Source of the DNA: Bacteroidaceae bacterium
GTDB taxonomy: Bacteria; Bacteroidota; Bacteroidia; Bacteroidales; Bacteroidaceae
Assembly: GCA_017546505.1 (NCBI GenBank)
Contig: JAFYWV010000035.1
Coordinates: 1 to 42,439 of the forward strand
DNA length: 42,439 bases
Reading direction: 5' to 3'
The translations under genes were made by a program, and so were the position numbers. This document shows positions 8,885 to 17,239 of the stretch, piece by piece. The notes beneath the pieces were generated by a model. The model did no database searches. It was not told the origin of the DNA and worked only from the letters and a program-made list of their open reading frames with translations. Position 1 is the first letter of the stretch, and every line of letters starts with the position of its first letter.

Positions 8885-8940
8885 CGCGGGTTCGAGCCCC
8901 GTTTACCGCTCAACAGAAAAGCACCTCAAAGGGTGCTTTT
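8885..8940 (+). repeat. 56-bp direct repeat, copy 2 (truncated tRNA-Gly 3' end plus terminator)
   Basis: Exact second copy of 8768-8823. It holds only the T arm and 3' acceptor strand (to 8910) and the terminator hairpin (8917-8940); D arm, anticodon arm and 5' acceptor strand are missing, so it cannot fold as a tRNA. The 61-bp spacer before it ends in a small palindrome, GCGCAGC/GCTGCGC (8872-8887). The hairpin is also well placed to stop minus-strand transcription from uvrA. An attachment-site scar or slippage duplication are both possible. Confidence 0.93.
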
Positions 8941-9005
8941 CTGTTTATAGTTGTCGAACAACCGTTTTCAAATCACTGAACAATCCTGAATGATATAAAG
9001 TATTT

Positions 9006-11837
9006 CTAACGTTCCAACTCCTCTTTCAGATACTTTGCAGTGTGCCCTACTCCTTTGGCTGCGACTTCCTCGGGAGTACCGGTAGCCATTACCACACCAC
9101 CATCGCGACCACCTTCGGGCCCCATATCAATTATATAGTCGGCCATCTTTATGACATCAAGGTTATGCTCGATAATCACCACCGTGTTACCCTTGTCTAC
9201 AAGACGGTTGATAACATTCATCAGCACACGAATATCCTCGAAATGCAGGCCGGTTGTCGGTTCATCAAGCAGATACAGCGTCTTGCCCGTATCGCGCTTT
9301 GAGAGTTCGGTTGCAAGTTTAACACGCTGGCTCTCGCCACCCGAAAGCGTTGTCGATGGCTGACCGAGTTTTATATAACCCAACCCGACATCCTGCAGCA
9401 CCTTGATTTTATTGAGAATTGTGGGAACATTCTCAAAGAACTCGACAGCCATATTTATTGTCATATCGAGCACGTCGGCTATTGACTTGCCTTTGTAACG
9501 CACCTCCAATGTCTCGCGGTTGTAGCGCTTGCCGTGACACACCTCGCAGGGCACCATCACATCGGGCAAAAAGTTCATCTCCAACGTCTTGTATCCGTTG
9601 CCGCCACAAGCCTCGCATCGGCCACCGGTGACATTGAACGAGAAACGTCCGGGTTTGTAGCCGCGTATCTTTGCCTCGGGAAGGTCTACGAAAAGGTTAC
9701 GTATATCGGAGAACACGCCGGTGTATGTAGCAGGGTTGGAACGTGGTGTGCGCCCGAGCGGCGACTGGTCAACGTCCACAATCTTGTCAATATGTTCAAC
9801 ACCCTCTATTGTCGCGTATGGGAGCGGCTCACGCAAGGCACGGTAGAAATGTTTTGCAAGAATTGGTTGCAGAGTATCGTTTATGAGTGAGGATTTTCCA
9901 CCACCCGACACACCTGTCACGCATATCAGTTTACCCAACGGGAACTCGACATCTACGTTCTTGAGGTTATTTCCGCAAGCACCGGTAATCTTTATCACCT
10001 TGCCGTTTCCCGGACGACGCACCGCCGGCAGTTCAATTTTCTCCTGTCCATTGAGAAAACGTGCAGTCATTGTATTGCCCTTGAGCATATCGGCCGGTGT
10101 TCCGGCAAACACAACCTCACCACCCTTTCGGCCGGCCTTCGGACCAAGGTCTATGATGTAGTCCGATGCAAGCATTATATCGCGGTCGTGCTCCACAACA
10201 ATCACAGTGTTGCCAATATCGCGCAACGATTTCAGCGAAGCAATGAGCCTGTCGTTATCACGCGGATGAAGGCCGATACTGGGCTCATCGAGAATATAAA
10301 ACACATTCACAAGCTGCGAACCGACCTGTGTGGCAAGGCGTATGCGCTGTCCTTCACCGCCCGAAAGGGATACCGACGAGCGGTTCAACGACAAATAGCC
10401 AAGCCCCACATCGAGCAAAAAGCCAATACGCGTTTTCACCTCCTTAACAATCTCACCGGCAATGGAACGCTGTTTCTCGGAAAGTGATGCATCAAGTTGC
10501 TCCAGCCACTCATTGAGAGTTGCGATGTCCATTGATGCCAGTTCGGAGATATTCTTGCCGGCAAGGCGATAGTGCAAAGCCTCTTTGTTAAGACGCGCAC
10601 CGCCACACTCGGGACAAGTCTGCATCATAGAGAACTGCTCAGCCCAACGGAGCTCCTTAGCCGAGGTGCTCGACTCTTTCTGTAGCTGTATATACTTTAC
10701 AAGGCCGTCGTATGTTGCTATGCTGTCATAAAACATCTCCGATGCACTATTTAGCTTCAGCGGCACGGGTGAGCCGTAGAGTATCTCATCTATTGCTTCG
10801 TCCGGCAACTCCTCGACAGGGGTTTTCAGGTCGGCATCATAACGTGCAAGCACAGCCTCAATCTGCTGGAATATTGACGAACGGCGATATTTCCCAAGCG
10901 GAGCAAGAGCGCCGTCATATACCGACAGGGTGCGGTCCGGGACAACCTTGTCAACATCCACACAGCTTACCACTCCCAATCCTTTACATTTTGGGCAGAA
11001 ACCCTGAGGAGAGTTGAACGAGAAGTTATGAGGGTCGGGCTCCTTATAAGCTAACCCTGTCACCGGGCACATCAGGCGTTTGCTGTAGTGACGCACCTCG
11101 CCCGACGGCATCTCCATAATCATCACCAGCCCGTCGCCCTGCGCAAGTGCCGTCGCAAGGCTCTGTTTCAGGCGCTGAGTATCCTTTGCTTCAACAGCGA
11201 GTTTGTCTATGACAACCTCTATATCGTGGTTCTTATACCTCTCAAGCATCATTCCGCGCGACATTTCGCACAGTTCGCCATCAATGCGCACATTGAGATA
11301 GCCTTTGCGCATCATCTGCTCAAAAAGCTCCTTGTAGTGTCCCTTGCGGTTCTTTACAAGCGGAGCAAGAATGTATATGCGTTTGCCATCGTATGCGTCG
11401 AGCAAGAGTTCAAGAATCTTCTCCTCAGTGTATTTCACCATCTTCTCACCCGAGAGATAGGAATAGGCATCGGCTGCACGCGAATAGAGCAAACGCAGAT
11501 AATCATATATCTCGGTTGTTGTACCAACCGTTGAACGAGGGTTCTTGTTTGTAGTCTTCTGTTCAATGGAAATCACAGGACTGAGACCAGTTATCTTGTC
11601 AACATCAGGGCGCTCCATTCCACCCAAGAAATTGCGCGCGTATGTCGAGAATGTCTCGAGATAACGACGCTGTCCCTCGGCAAAGATTGTATCGAAAGCC
11701 AACGACGACTTGCCACTGCCACTGAGACCGGTGATTACCGTTAACGAGTCGTGCGGAATCTCGACATCTACATTCTTGAGGTTGTGTACCCTTGCACCAA
11801 AGACCTCTATTTTTCCAATTTCCTCTCTCTCCATCAT
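9006..11837 (-). CDS. uvrA: UvrABC excinuclease subunit A
   Basis: This roughly 943-residue ABC-type ATPase recognises DNA lesions and loads UvrB in nucleotide excision repair. Two ATPase modules are visible: Walker [10 protein letters not shown] near residue 38 and GVSGGGKSS near 640, each with a later LSGGE signature ([12 protein letters not shown] and [12 protein letters not shown]) and [16 protein letters not shown] Walker B region. Zinc-finger cysteine pairs occur in CPKCKG, CPECGG, CEACGG and CEVCHG. Length is standard. GTG at 11840, ATG at 11837 and ATG at 11834 are all in frame; the first ATG is chosen. It lies 6 nt after the upstream gene's stop, so they are probably co-transcribed. 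Confidence 0.96.
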   Translation of the reverse strand: MMEREEIGKIEVFGARVHNLKNVDVEIPHDSLTVITGLSGSGKSSLAFDTIFAEGQRRYLETFSTYARNFLGGMERPDVDKITGLSPVISIEQKTTNKNPRSTVGTTTEIYDYLRLLYSRAADAYSYLSGEKMVKYTEEKILELLLDAYDGKRIYILAPLVKNRKGHYKELFEQMMRKGYLNVRIDGELCEMSRGMMLERYKNHDIEVVIDKLAVEAKDTQRLKQSLATALAQGDGLVMIMEMPSGEVRHYSKRLMCPVTGLAYKEPDPHNFSFNSPQGFCPKCKGLGVVSCVDVDKVVPDRTLSVYDGALAPLGKYRRSSIFQQIEAVLARYDADLKTPVEELPDEAIDEILYGSPVPLKLNSASEMFYDSIATYDGLVKYIQLQKESSTSAKELRWAEQFSMMQTCPECGGARLNKEALHYRLAGKNISELASMDIATLNEWLEQLDASLSEKQRSIAGEIVKEVKTRIGFLLDVGLGYLSLNRSSVSLSGGEGQRIRLATQVGSQLVNVFYILDEPSIGLHPRDNDRLIASLKSLRDIGNTVIVVEHDRDIMLASDYIIDLGPKAGRKGGEVVFAGTPADMLKGNTMTARFLNGQEKIELPAVRRPGNGKVIKITGACGNNLKNVDVEFPLGKLICVTGVSGGGKSSLINDTLQPILAKHFYRALREPLPYATIEGVEHIDKIVDVDQSPLGRTPRSNPATYTGVFSDIRNLFVDLPEAKIRGYKPGRFSFNVTGGRCEACGGNGYKTLEMNFLPDVMVPCEVCHGKRYNRETLEVRYKGKSIADVLDMTINMAVEFFENVPTILNKIKVLQDVGLGYIKLGQPSTTLSGGESQRVKLATELSKRDTGKTLYLLDEPTTGLHFEDIRVLMNVINRLVDKGNTVVIIEHNLDVIKMADYIIDMGPEGGRDGGVVMATGTPEEVAAKGVGHTAKYLKEELER

Positions 11838-11843
11838 CACTCT

Positions 11844-12569
11844 TTATTTTACGCTCTCGGTATATCCTCGCAAAAGGTTTACATCACGTTTGATATCATA
11901 CTCCACACCGTCGGCGCCTTTGGCCTTTATCACCACAAAATAGACACCGTCCTTCACCGGATTACCTTTGAATGTTCCATCCCAGCCACGGCCTTCGACC
12001 GCCATCTCATCAATGCCCCAACTATATAACAGTTGCCCCCAACGGTTATAAATTGCACCGTGGAACTCAACAATGGACTTTGTATTGAAGACATTATAGT
12101 AGTCGTTTATGCCGTCTCCGTTCGGCGAAAAAGCGTTGGGTGCCTCAAGCCCCGACTCGGACAAAACAATTCTGAAAGGAGCCTCATAATACTCTTCACC
12201 GAAAGGCCAGTATATTTCACTATCTTCAATGCTTGTGTAGGTGATTGTTGGCATAACAGTCACCACACCACTCTCGCGCAGTTCTATCTGTACATCGGCA
12301 TCGTGACGCACAAGATAGGGGGTCTCCTCACCCTCTTTGAAGAATTCCCAAGTGCAAGTGAGGGAATAGCCATTCACATCCCGGGCATTGGCATAGAACC
12401 TCACTGTAACAGGAGCCTCTCCCTGATATTCGTCACCGATTGAAAGGTCGTGAAGTTCACCTTTTGAATCGACCACAAGCGCAGTGGGTATTGGACCTTC
12501 AATCTCCTGCGCCAATGCAACAACACAACTAAACAGCAACAGATATGTCAATAGCAGTATTTTTCTCAT
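11844..12569 (-). CDS. Secreted protein with gliding-motility-type C-terminal domain (T9SS type B)
   Basis: The 241-residue protein has a signal peptide ([20 protein letters not shown]) and a C-terminal CHU_C/gliding-motility-associated domain: [16 protein letters not shown] near 143, then YNRWGQLLY near 174 and [16 protein letters not shown] near 195. In the Bacteroidetes such domains direct proteins through the type IX secretion system or anchor them. The region before it (24-140) looks like a short Ig-like beta domain. The start at 12569 was chosen over an upstream in-frame GTG because the signal peptide begins there and a promoter lies just upstream. Its role is unknown. It precedes uvrA with a 6-nt gap, a surprising operon partner. 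Confidence 0.8.
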   Translation of the reverse strand: MRKILLLTYLLLFSCVVALAQEIEGPIPTALVVDSKGELHDLSIGDEYQGEAPVTVRFYANARDVNGYSLTCTWEFFKEGEETPYLVRHDADVQIELRESGVVTVMPTITYTSIEDSEIYWPFGEEYYEAPFRIVLSESGLEAPNAFSPNGDGINDYYNVFNTKSIVEFHGAIYNRWGQLLYSWGIDEMAVEGRGWDGTFKGNPVKDGVYFVVIKAKGADGVEYDIKRDVNLLRGYTESVK

Positions 12570-12634
12570 AACAATATTTTTTATCAACACAACGCCAAAG
12601 CCAGGCAAGTGCAGTCCCGTGACGCTATGGAGAG

Positions 12635-12667
12635 CAAAAATAATAAATCCCAATGAAAAATCACAAA
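12635..12667 (-). promoter_or_regulatory. Promoter of the CHU_C-domain gene and uvrA
   Basis: On the minus strand TTTG (12667-12664), a 21-bp spacer and TATTTTTG (12642-12635) fit the Bacteroidetes consensus, 66 bp upstream of the ATG. This placement also argues for the 12569 start, since an earlier start would lie upstream of the promoter. Confidence 0.65.
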
Positions 12668-12779
12668 CAAAACAAGAGGTTTTAACCCTAAGATAACACA
12701 ACTTTACTATTGTTGCCAAAGGGTGGCGGGAAAAAAAGATTTTTTAGATAGACATCTTTATATATTGACAATAATTACG

Positions 12780-12787
12780 TATCTTCG
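12780..12787 (+). promoter_or_regulatory. -7 box for the LysM protein gene
   Basis: TATCTTCG followed by CAAG, 55 bp upstream of the ATG at 12843. The nearest TTG is too close (12 bp), so the -33 element is unclear. Confidence 0.5.
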
Positions 12788-12842
12788 CAAGAAATTTGGT
12801 TCATTCTGCCCAGCAGCACTGCACCTATCAATTTTTGTTATT

Positions 12843-14672
12843 ATGAAAATCTGCAAAAGAATATTATTCACCTTTGTCCTTGTGATGACAACTGTAGCTT
12901 TGAACGCACAAAAAGCAAGCCTTGTAAGCCACACCGTTTCTCAGGGACAGACACTCTACTCTATCTCAAAACTATACAACACCACTGTTGACGAGATAAT
13001 AAAACTCAACCCCGACAGCGCCAGCAAGCTATCCATCGGACAAAAGTTGATAATACCCAAGAACAGCGCAAAGACCGAGCAGAACCGCAAAACCCACACT
13101 ATACAGAGCGGAGAGACACTCTATCGCCTGAGCAAGATGTACGACGTTACCACTGATGAGTTGTGCGCAGCAAACCCCGGGCTTTCAATCAATAATTTCC
13201 GCACCGGTGAAGTAATTGTCATACCCACAAAAGACAATAAGACAAACACAGACATCACTCTTACCTCACCTCAGACCAAAAGAGAAAAGAGAGTCACAAT
13301 CGTCGGCACTCACAAAGTAAAACGCAAAGAGAACATAGAAAGCATCTGCGGGATGTACAACATCACCCCTGAGGATTTGTTCAAGGCCAACCCTTCACTA
13401 AAGGAAAAGAAGTTGAAACGCAAGATGGAGCTTTACATCCCGGCCCCATCAGTTAAAGAAGAAACTGTTGCAAAAGAGGAGAATCCAAAGGAGCAGACTG
13501 CAGAGATTGGAAAGAGCATATCAAAAGGCATCAACGACGACAAAGTGCTCAATGTGGCAGTAGTCCTTTCGTTCCTGCTTGACAGCTATGCTCCCAAAGA
13601 ACAAAGCCGTATGGTAGAATACTATCAAGGTTTTCTTATGGCTGTCGAACAGTTGAAACGTGAGGGATATTCATTTGTCATAAACACCTACGATGCCGGA
13701 CAAAAGGACAAGAGCCTTGACAGCCTGCTCTCAAGCAGCGCATTCGACAACGTCGAGATGATTATAGGTGCATCATACCCCAAGCACAACAAACAGCTTG
13801 CACAATTTGCAAAAGAGCGCGAAATTCCGCTTGTCATACCATTCTCGAGCAAAAAAGACGAAGCCATAGACAACCCTACAGTGTACATTGCCAACGGAAT
13901 ACAGTCATTCATCCTGCCACAGATAAGTTCAAGGTTTGTAAAGACATTCCCCAATGCAAACGTGCTGTTTGTGAAAGATACTGTTGAGAGCAACAAGATG
14001 GAGTTTGTAAAAAGCCTTACAGCAGAACTTGACAAAAACAGCATCCCCTACACAACATTGCCAATGGAAAAAATTTCAAATGGCGATTCTGTGCTGAACA
14101 CACTATCCAATGTGCACCGCGAGGATAAGGAGATTATAGTAATCCCCACATCATCATCGGCCACAACACTAAGCACACTGCTTCCGTCATTGCTACACGC
14201 CAGGAGCATAGACTCTCTCAATGTAGCGAATTTTAAGCTTTTCGGTTATCCCGAATGGCAGATACACGCCAAAAACACAAGAGAACTGATGTATGAGGTG
14301 GATACATACTTCTATGCAACATTTTACAGCCACTATGCACTGCCACGTGTTGCAGAATTTCAGGAGGATTTCATCAAATGGTATAACCGCAGCATACAGA
14401 ACATCTACCCGAGATACGGAATGTTGGGATACGACACCGGCTACTTCTTCCTGCTGGCTGCAAGTCTCTATGGCAATCAGATGCACGAGAAGATAAACCA
14501 GACACCATTCAACCCGGTTCAGTCGGATTTCAAACTCGAGCGCATCAGCGAGAAAGATGGCTTTATAAACAAAAAATTCTTCTTCATACACTTCTGCCCG
14601 GAATACTACATCGACAAGATGGATTTTGAACAGGACCGTTTCCAGGAGGGTTACCAAGAGACAATACTATAA
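12843..14672 (+). CDS. LysM-repeat protein with a LivK-like periplasmic-binding domain
   Basis: The 609-residue exported protein starts with a signal peptide (cleavage near ALNAQ, residue 22). Three LysM modules follow at about 27-70, 76-121 and 153-199, each with the (Q/S)G(Q/E)TLYS(I/L)SK..Y pattern and an LxIPx end; the third is degenerate. From about 233 to the end, the sequence (VLNVAVVLSFLLDSY, YYQGFLMAVEQLKREG, MIIGASYPK) resembles the type 1 periplasmic-binding fold of branched-chain amino acid binding proteins. LysM should bind peptidoglycan, so the binding domain is likely wall-tethered. No ABC transporter is adjacent, so a sensory or structural role is as likely as transport. The ATG at 12843 is chosen over an upstream in-frame GTG because it begins the signal peptide. 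Confidence 0.85.
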   Translation: MKICKRILFTFVLVMTTVALNAQKASLVSHTVSQGQTLYSISKLYNTTVDEIIKLNPDSASKLSIGQKLIIPKNSAKTEQNRKTHTIQSGETLYRLSKMYDVTTDELCAANPGLSINNFRTGEVIVIPTKDNKTNTDITLTSPQTKREKRVTIVGTHKVKRKENIESICGMYNITPEDLFKANPSLKEKKLKRKMELYIPAPSVKEETVAKEENPKEQTAEIGKSISKGINDDKVLNVAVVLSFLLDSYAPKEQSRMVEYYQGFLMAVEQLKREGYSFVINTYDAGQKDKSLDSLLSSSAFDNVEMIIGASYPKHNKQLAQFAKEREIPLVIPFSSKKDEAIDNPTVYIANGIQSFILPQISSRFVKTFPNANVLFVKDTVESNKMEFVKSLTAELDKNSIPYTTLPMEKISNGDSVLNTLSNVHREDKEIIVIPTSSSATTLSTLLPSLLHARSIDSLNVANFKLFGYPEWQIHAKNTRELMYEVDTYFYATFYSHYALPRVAEFQEDFIKWYNRSIQNIYPRYGMLGYDTGYFFLLAASLYGNQMHEKINQTPFNPVQSDFKLERISEKDGFINKKFFFIHFCPEYYIDKMDFEQDRFQEGYQETIL

Positions 14673-14703
14673 GATAGCCAAAGGGTAAATAAAAGAGACA
14701 CAG

Positions 14704-15393
14704 ATGAAAAGAATCATTTACATAACAATATTGTTGCTAACCACATTCGGAACAAATGCAAGTGCCCAAATTGAGAGCCCAAGAAGCATTCTCGAGATTG
14801 GTGTCGCAGGCGGTATGAACCTGAACAGAATGGAGTTTCAACCATCCATCAGACAAGTGCTACACCGGGGGTTCAATGGCGGTATCAGCGCACGTTATAC
14901 AAGCGAAAAGTATTTCAGTATGATTTGCGCTGCACAAGTAGAGCTCAACTTCTCGCAGCGCGGTATGACCGAGGATTTCGACGACGGCACATCAAACAGC
15001 TATAGCCGACTGCTGAACTACATAGAGATACCGTTCTTTGCACACCTGTCGTGGGGCAAGGAGGAACGCGGTCTTCAGTTCTTCATCAACCTTGGTCCCC
15101 AATTTGGTTTCTTCATAAACGAAAGAGAACACTATAAGGGTAACTGGAGCATCGGAGACCGCCCTGCTACCATAGCCCCATTGTACGGCAAGTCAATCGA
15201 AAACAAATTCGAGTATGGTATTGCAGGAGGTCTTGGACTCGAATACAAGAGCAAGATTGGCAACTTCTTCATTGAAGGCAGATACTACTATGGTCTCTCT
15301 GACATCTTCGGCAACTCAAAGACCGACGATTTCGGACGCTCTGCAAACACCACAATAACAGCAAGAATAGGATATTCAATCAGGATATTCTGA
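14704..15393 (+). CDS. PorT-like outer membrane beta-barrel protein
   Basis: The 229-residue protein carries a signal peptide ending near NASAQ (residue 22). The mature part has alternating hydrophobic strands: ILEIGVAGGMNLNRMEF, FNGGISARYTSEKYF, LLNYIEIPFFAHLSWG, FFINLGPQFGFFI, and a closing TTITARIGYSIRIF with a terminal Phe. This is typical of the PorT/outer-membrane-beta-barrel domain family common in Bacteroidetes. PorT itself is part of type IX secretion, but most family members are uncharacterised. It begins 31 nt after the LysM gene, so the two probably form one transcript. Confidence 0.8.
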   Translation: MKRIIYITILLLTTFGTNASAQIESPRSILEIGVAGGMNLNRMEFQPSIRQVLHRGFNGGISARYTSEKYFSMICAAQVELNFSQRGMTEDFDDGTSNSYSRLLNYIEIPFFAHLSWGKEERGLQFFINLGPQFGFFINEREHYKGNWSIGDRPATIAPLYGKSIENKFEYGIAGGLGLEYKSKIGNFFIEGRYYYGLSDIFGNSKTDDFGRSANTTITARIGYSIRIF

Positions 15394-15590
15394 TATTTAA
15401 AAAATATAGACAAAAGCATATAGCTTTGAGGAATCAGCTAAGCGACACTTACTTCAATGTAAAGATGTTGCCGAACCTTGTCAAGCCATAGTGCGAGGCA
15501 CAACAATGCCACTCAAACAAAACAACATCTACAAATATTTCCCAGACCCGATGTTTCCCTAAAACTCTAGCAATTGAGTATTAACCTAAA
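15394..15590. other. Intergenic region without recognisable gene
   Basis: About 200 bp between the barrel gene and the tRNA terminator. I see no credible reading frame and no strong stem-loop after the 15393 stop. It could hold an RNA gene or decayed sequence, but nothing supports a specific call. Confidence 0.4.
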
Positions 15591-15616
15591 AACAAAAAAG
15601 ACAGCAAACAGCTGTC
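15591..15616 (-). terminator. Terminator of tRNA-Gly(GCC)
   Basis: On the minus strand a 6-bp stem GACAGC/GCTGTC with loop TGTTT, followed by six T residues, lies 7 nt past the tRNA 3' end. Confidence 0.8.
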
Positions 15617-15622
15617 CTCTAG

Positions 15623-15695
15623 AGCGGAAAACGAGGCTCGAACTCGCGACCCCAACCTTGGCAAGGTTGTGCTCTACCAACTGAGCTATTTCCGC
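15623..15695 (-). tRNA. tRNA-Gly, anticodon GCC
   Basis: A 73-nt cloverleaf on the minus strand: acceptor GCGGAAA/TTTCCGC, D stem GCTC/GAGC, anticodon stem CAACC/GGTTG with loop TTGCCAA (anticodon GCC) and T arm with GTTCGAGC. Discriminator T, no encoded CCA. Its 5' half is duplicated upstream. Confidence 0.95.
15660..15695 (-). repeat. 36-bp direct repeat, copy 1 (5' half of intact tRNA-Gly)
   Basis: The segment from the tRNA 5' end to the anticodon loop is identical over 36 bp to 15840-15875. Confidence 0.95.
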
Positions 15696-15737
15696 ATTTG
15701 TTTTTCAAACTTGAGATTTTTGGCTGCGCTCATTGTG

Positions 15738-15769
15738 TGAAAGTAAACTTTCCCATTCGCTGGCACAAA
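15738..15769 (-). promoter_or_regulatory. Candidate secondary promoter for tRNA-Gly(GCC)
   Basis: In the spacer between the two 36-bp copies, minus-strand TTTG (15769-15766), 20 bp, then TACTTTCA (15745-15738) resembles a promoter 42 bp before the intact tRNA. One position departs from the local TAnnTTYG form. Confidence 0.4.
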
Positions 15770-15839
15770 AATTCCGCATTTCAATATTCACTCTTCTGTT
15801 TCGCGCACCTTGCCAAGGTTGAAACCTTTTTCTTTTTTG

Positions 15840-15875
15840 GGCAAGGTTGTGCTCTACCAACTGAGCTATTTCCGC
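15840..15875 (-). repeat. 36-bp direct repeat, copy 2 (truncated 5' half of tRNA-Gly)
   Basis: Exact copy of the first 36 nt of tRNA-Gly(GCC): 5' acceptor strand, D arm and 5' side of the anticodon arm. The 3' half is absent, so it cannot make a tRNA. It sits between a strong promoter (15897-15927) and the intact tRNA 144 bp further on. Confidence 0.93.
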
Positions 15876-15896
15876 GTGCGTTTCGCTTAACGGGTG

Positions 15897-15927
15897 CAAA
15901 GGTAGTGCAATTTTTCAAATCTGCAAA
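15897..15927 (-). promoter_or_regulatory. Strong promoter upstream of the truncated tRNA-Gly copy
   Basis: On the minus strand TTTG (15927-15924), a 19-bp spacer and TACCTTTG (15904-15897) match the Bacteroidetes consensus well. It lies 21 bp before the truncated copy, the spacing expected for a tRNA gene, so it is probably the ancestral tRNA promoter. Confidence 0.7.
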
Positions 15928-16021
15928 GTTTTCAAGACATTTTTTACAATATTTTTTACAAAAATCTTTTTATCAAAACAAAGCAGATTAATAATCAAAT
16001 AAATAGCATTTAAAAAAAACA

Positions 16022-16053
16022 ACACAAGAGGGGGCCTCATCCCCCTCTTGTGT
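16022..16053 (-). terminator. Terminator after nspC
   Basis: A perfect 13-bp stem (16022-16034 with 16041-16053), a 6-nt loop, and a T-rich tract on the minus strand just past it. It lies 16 nt after the nspC stop. Confidence 0.85.
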
Positions 16054-16068
16054 AACAAAAATCTATAA

Positions 16069-17238
16069 TTAACACATTCTATCCCTATAATCCTCATATT
16101 TGAATACCTTGAATATTTCAAACTCGCCGTTTGCGTGCAGCAATGCAATGCTTGGATGTGATATACCGTTGAACATATTTGTCTTCACTGTTGTATAGTG
16201 TATCATATCCTCGAACACCACTCTATCCCCCACCTTCAGTGATTCAGGAAATTTCCAACTACCCATATAATCGCCACTCAAACAGCTGTTTCCGCCAAGA
16301 CGATATATATTCTCTTCAAAAGGCGCACCTTTCACAGCATCGGCATCAAGCGATTCTGCCCCTGTAACAACCGGCTGATATGGCATTTCAAGACAGTCGG
16401 GCATATGACAAGTGAAACTAACGTTCAGTATTGCTGTACGTATGCCACGGCTTTCTACAACATCCACCACCTCTGACACAAGCGAGCCGGTCTGCCAAGC
16501 AAATGCCGAACCTGGCTCCAGTATAACTTGCAGATTGGGATATCGACCACGAAGTCCTTTGAGTAAACCGATGAGATGCTCAACATCATAATCCTTGCGA
16601 GTCATCAAATGACCACCTCCAAGGTTAAGCCATTTTATCTTTGGCAACCACTTTCCAAATTTCTCCTCAATATACATAAGTGTGTTTTCAAGCGCATACG
16701 AGCTCGACTCGCAGTGGCAGTGGCAATGAAAGCCTTCTATGCCAACCGGCAGTTCGTCGGGCAAAAGGTCTGCCGTAACACCAAAACGACTACCGGGAGC
16801 ACAAGGGTTATATAGTTCGGTTTCAATCTCGGAATATTCGGGATTTATGCGTATACCGCACGAAATAGCGTGCTCTGCCGACTTTGTACGCTCATAGAAA
16901 CGCTCATATTGCGTCAGTGAATTGAACGATATGTGGCTACTGCATCGCATCATCTCACCGAACTCCTCATCAGTATATGCCGGTGAAAAGGCGTGCGCAC
17001 GACTACCGAACTCCTCAAAAGCCAAGCGAGCCTCATAGATTGAGCTTGCCGTAACCGAATTGATATACTCACGAAAGATTGGAAAACTCTTCCACAAGGC
17101 AAAGGCCTTGAAAGCAAGAATAATCTCCACCCCGGCTTCACGCGCCACACGGTTTATAAGTTCCAAATTACGGCGCAAAAGCACCTCTTCCATCACATAA
17201 CAAGGCGATGGCACTTTCTCAATCATCTCTCTATCCAT
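16069..17238 (-). CDS. nspC: Carboxynorspermidine decarboxylase
   Basis: This 389-residue PLP enzyme of the alanine-racemase-fold decarboxylase group removes CO2 from carboxyspermidine/carboxynorspermidine, the last step of the alternative polyamine route used in Bacteroidetes. The PLP lysine is in LAFKAFALWK (Lys44). The dimer active-site cysteine region SFTCHMPDCLEMPYQP lies near 275 and GGNSCLSGDYMG near 312. ECHCHCHCESS-type histidines occur in GFHCHCHCESS near 170. Length fits the family (about 380). It follows the helicase gene with a 1-nt gap (start 17238, helicase stop at 17240), indicating translational coupling. The partner carboxyspermidine dehydrogenase is not in the window. Confidence 0.92.
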   Translation of the reverse strand: MDREMIEKVPSPCYVMEEVLLRRNLELINRVAREAGVEIILAFKAFALWKSFPIFREYINSVTASSIYEARLAFEEFGSRAHAFSPAYTDEEFGEMMRCSSHISFNSLTQYERFYERTKSAEHAISCGIRINPEYSEIETELYNPCAPGSRFGVTADLLPDELPVGIEGFHCHCHCESSSYALENTLMYIEEKFGKWLPKIKWLNLGGGHLMTRKDYDVEHLIGLLKGLRGRYPNLQVILEPGSAFAWQTGSLVSEVVDVVESRGIRTAILNVSFTCHMPDCLEMPYQPVVTGAESLDADAVKGAPFEENIYRLGGNSCLSGDYMGSWKFPESLKVGDRVVFEDMIHYTTVKTNMFNGISHPSIALLHANGEFEIFKVFKYEDYRDRMC

Positions 17239-17239
17239 T

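Noticed and set aside
8693-8950. 85-codon reading frame across tRNA-Gly(CCC) and its partial copy
   Set aside because: It translates the tRNA, terminator and repeat; the repeated peptide comes from the DNA duplication, not from a protein.
11844-12719. Longer 291-residue form of the CHU_C-domain protein
   Set aside because: The extra 50 residues precede a perfect signal peptide and would start upstream of the best promoter match.
15705-15899. 64-codon minus-strand frame with an IAQLVEHN-like peptide
   Set aside because: This peptide is a known type of false translation of tRNA-Gly sequence; here it comes from the truncated 5' copy.
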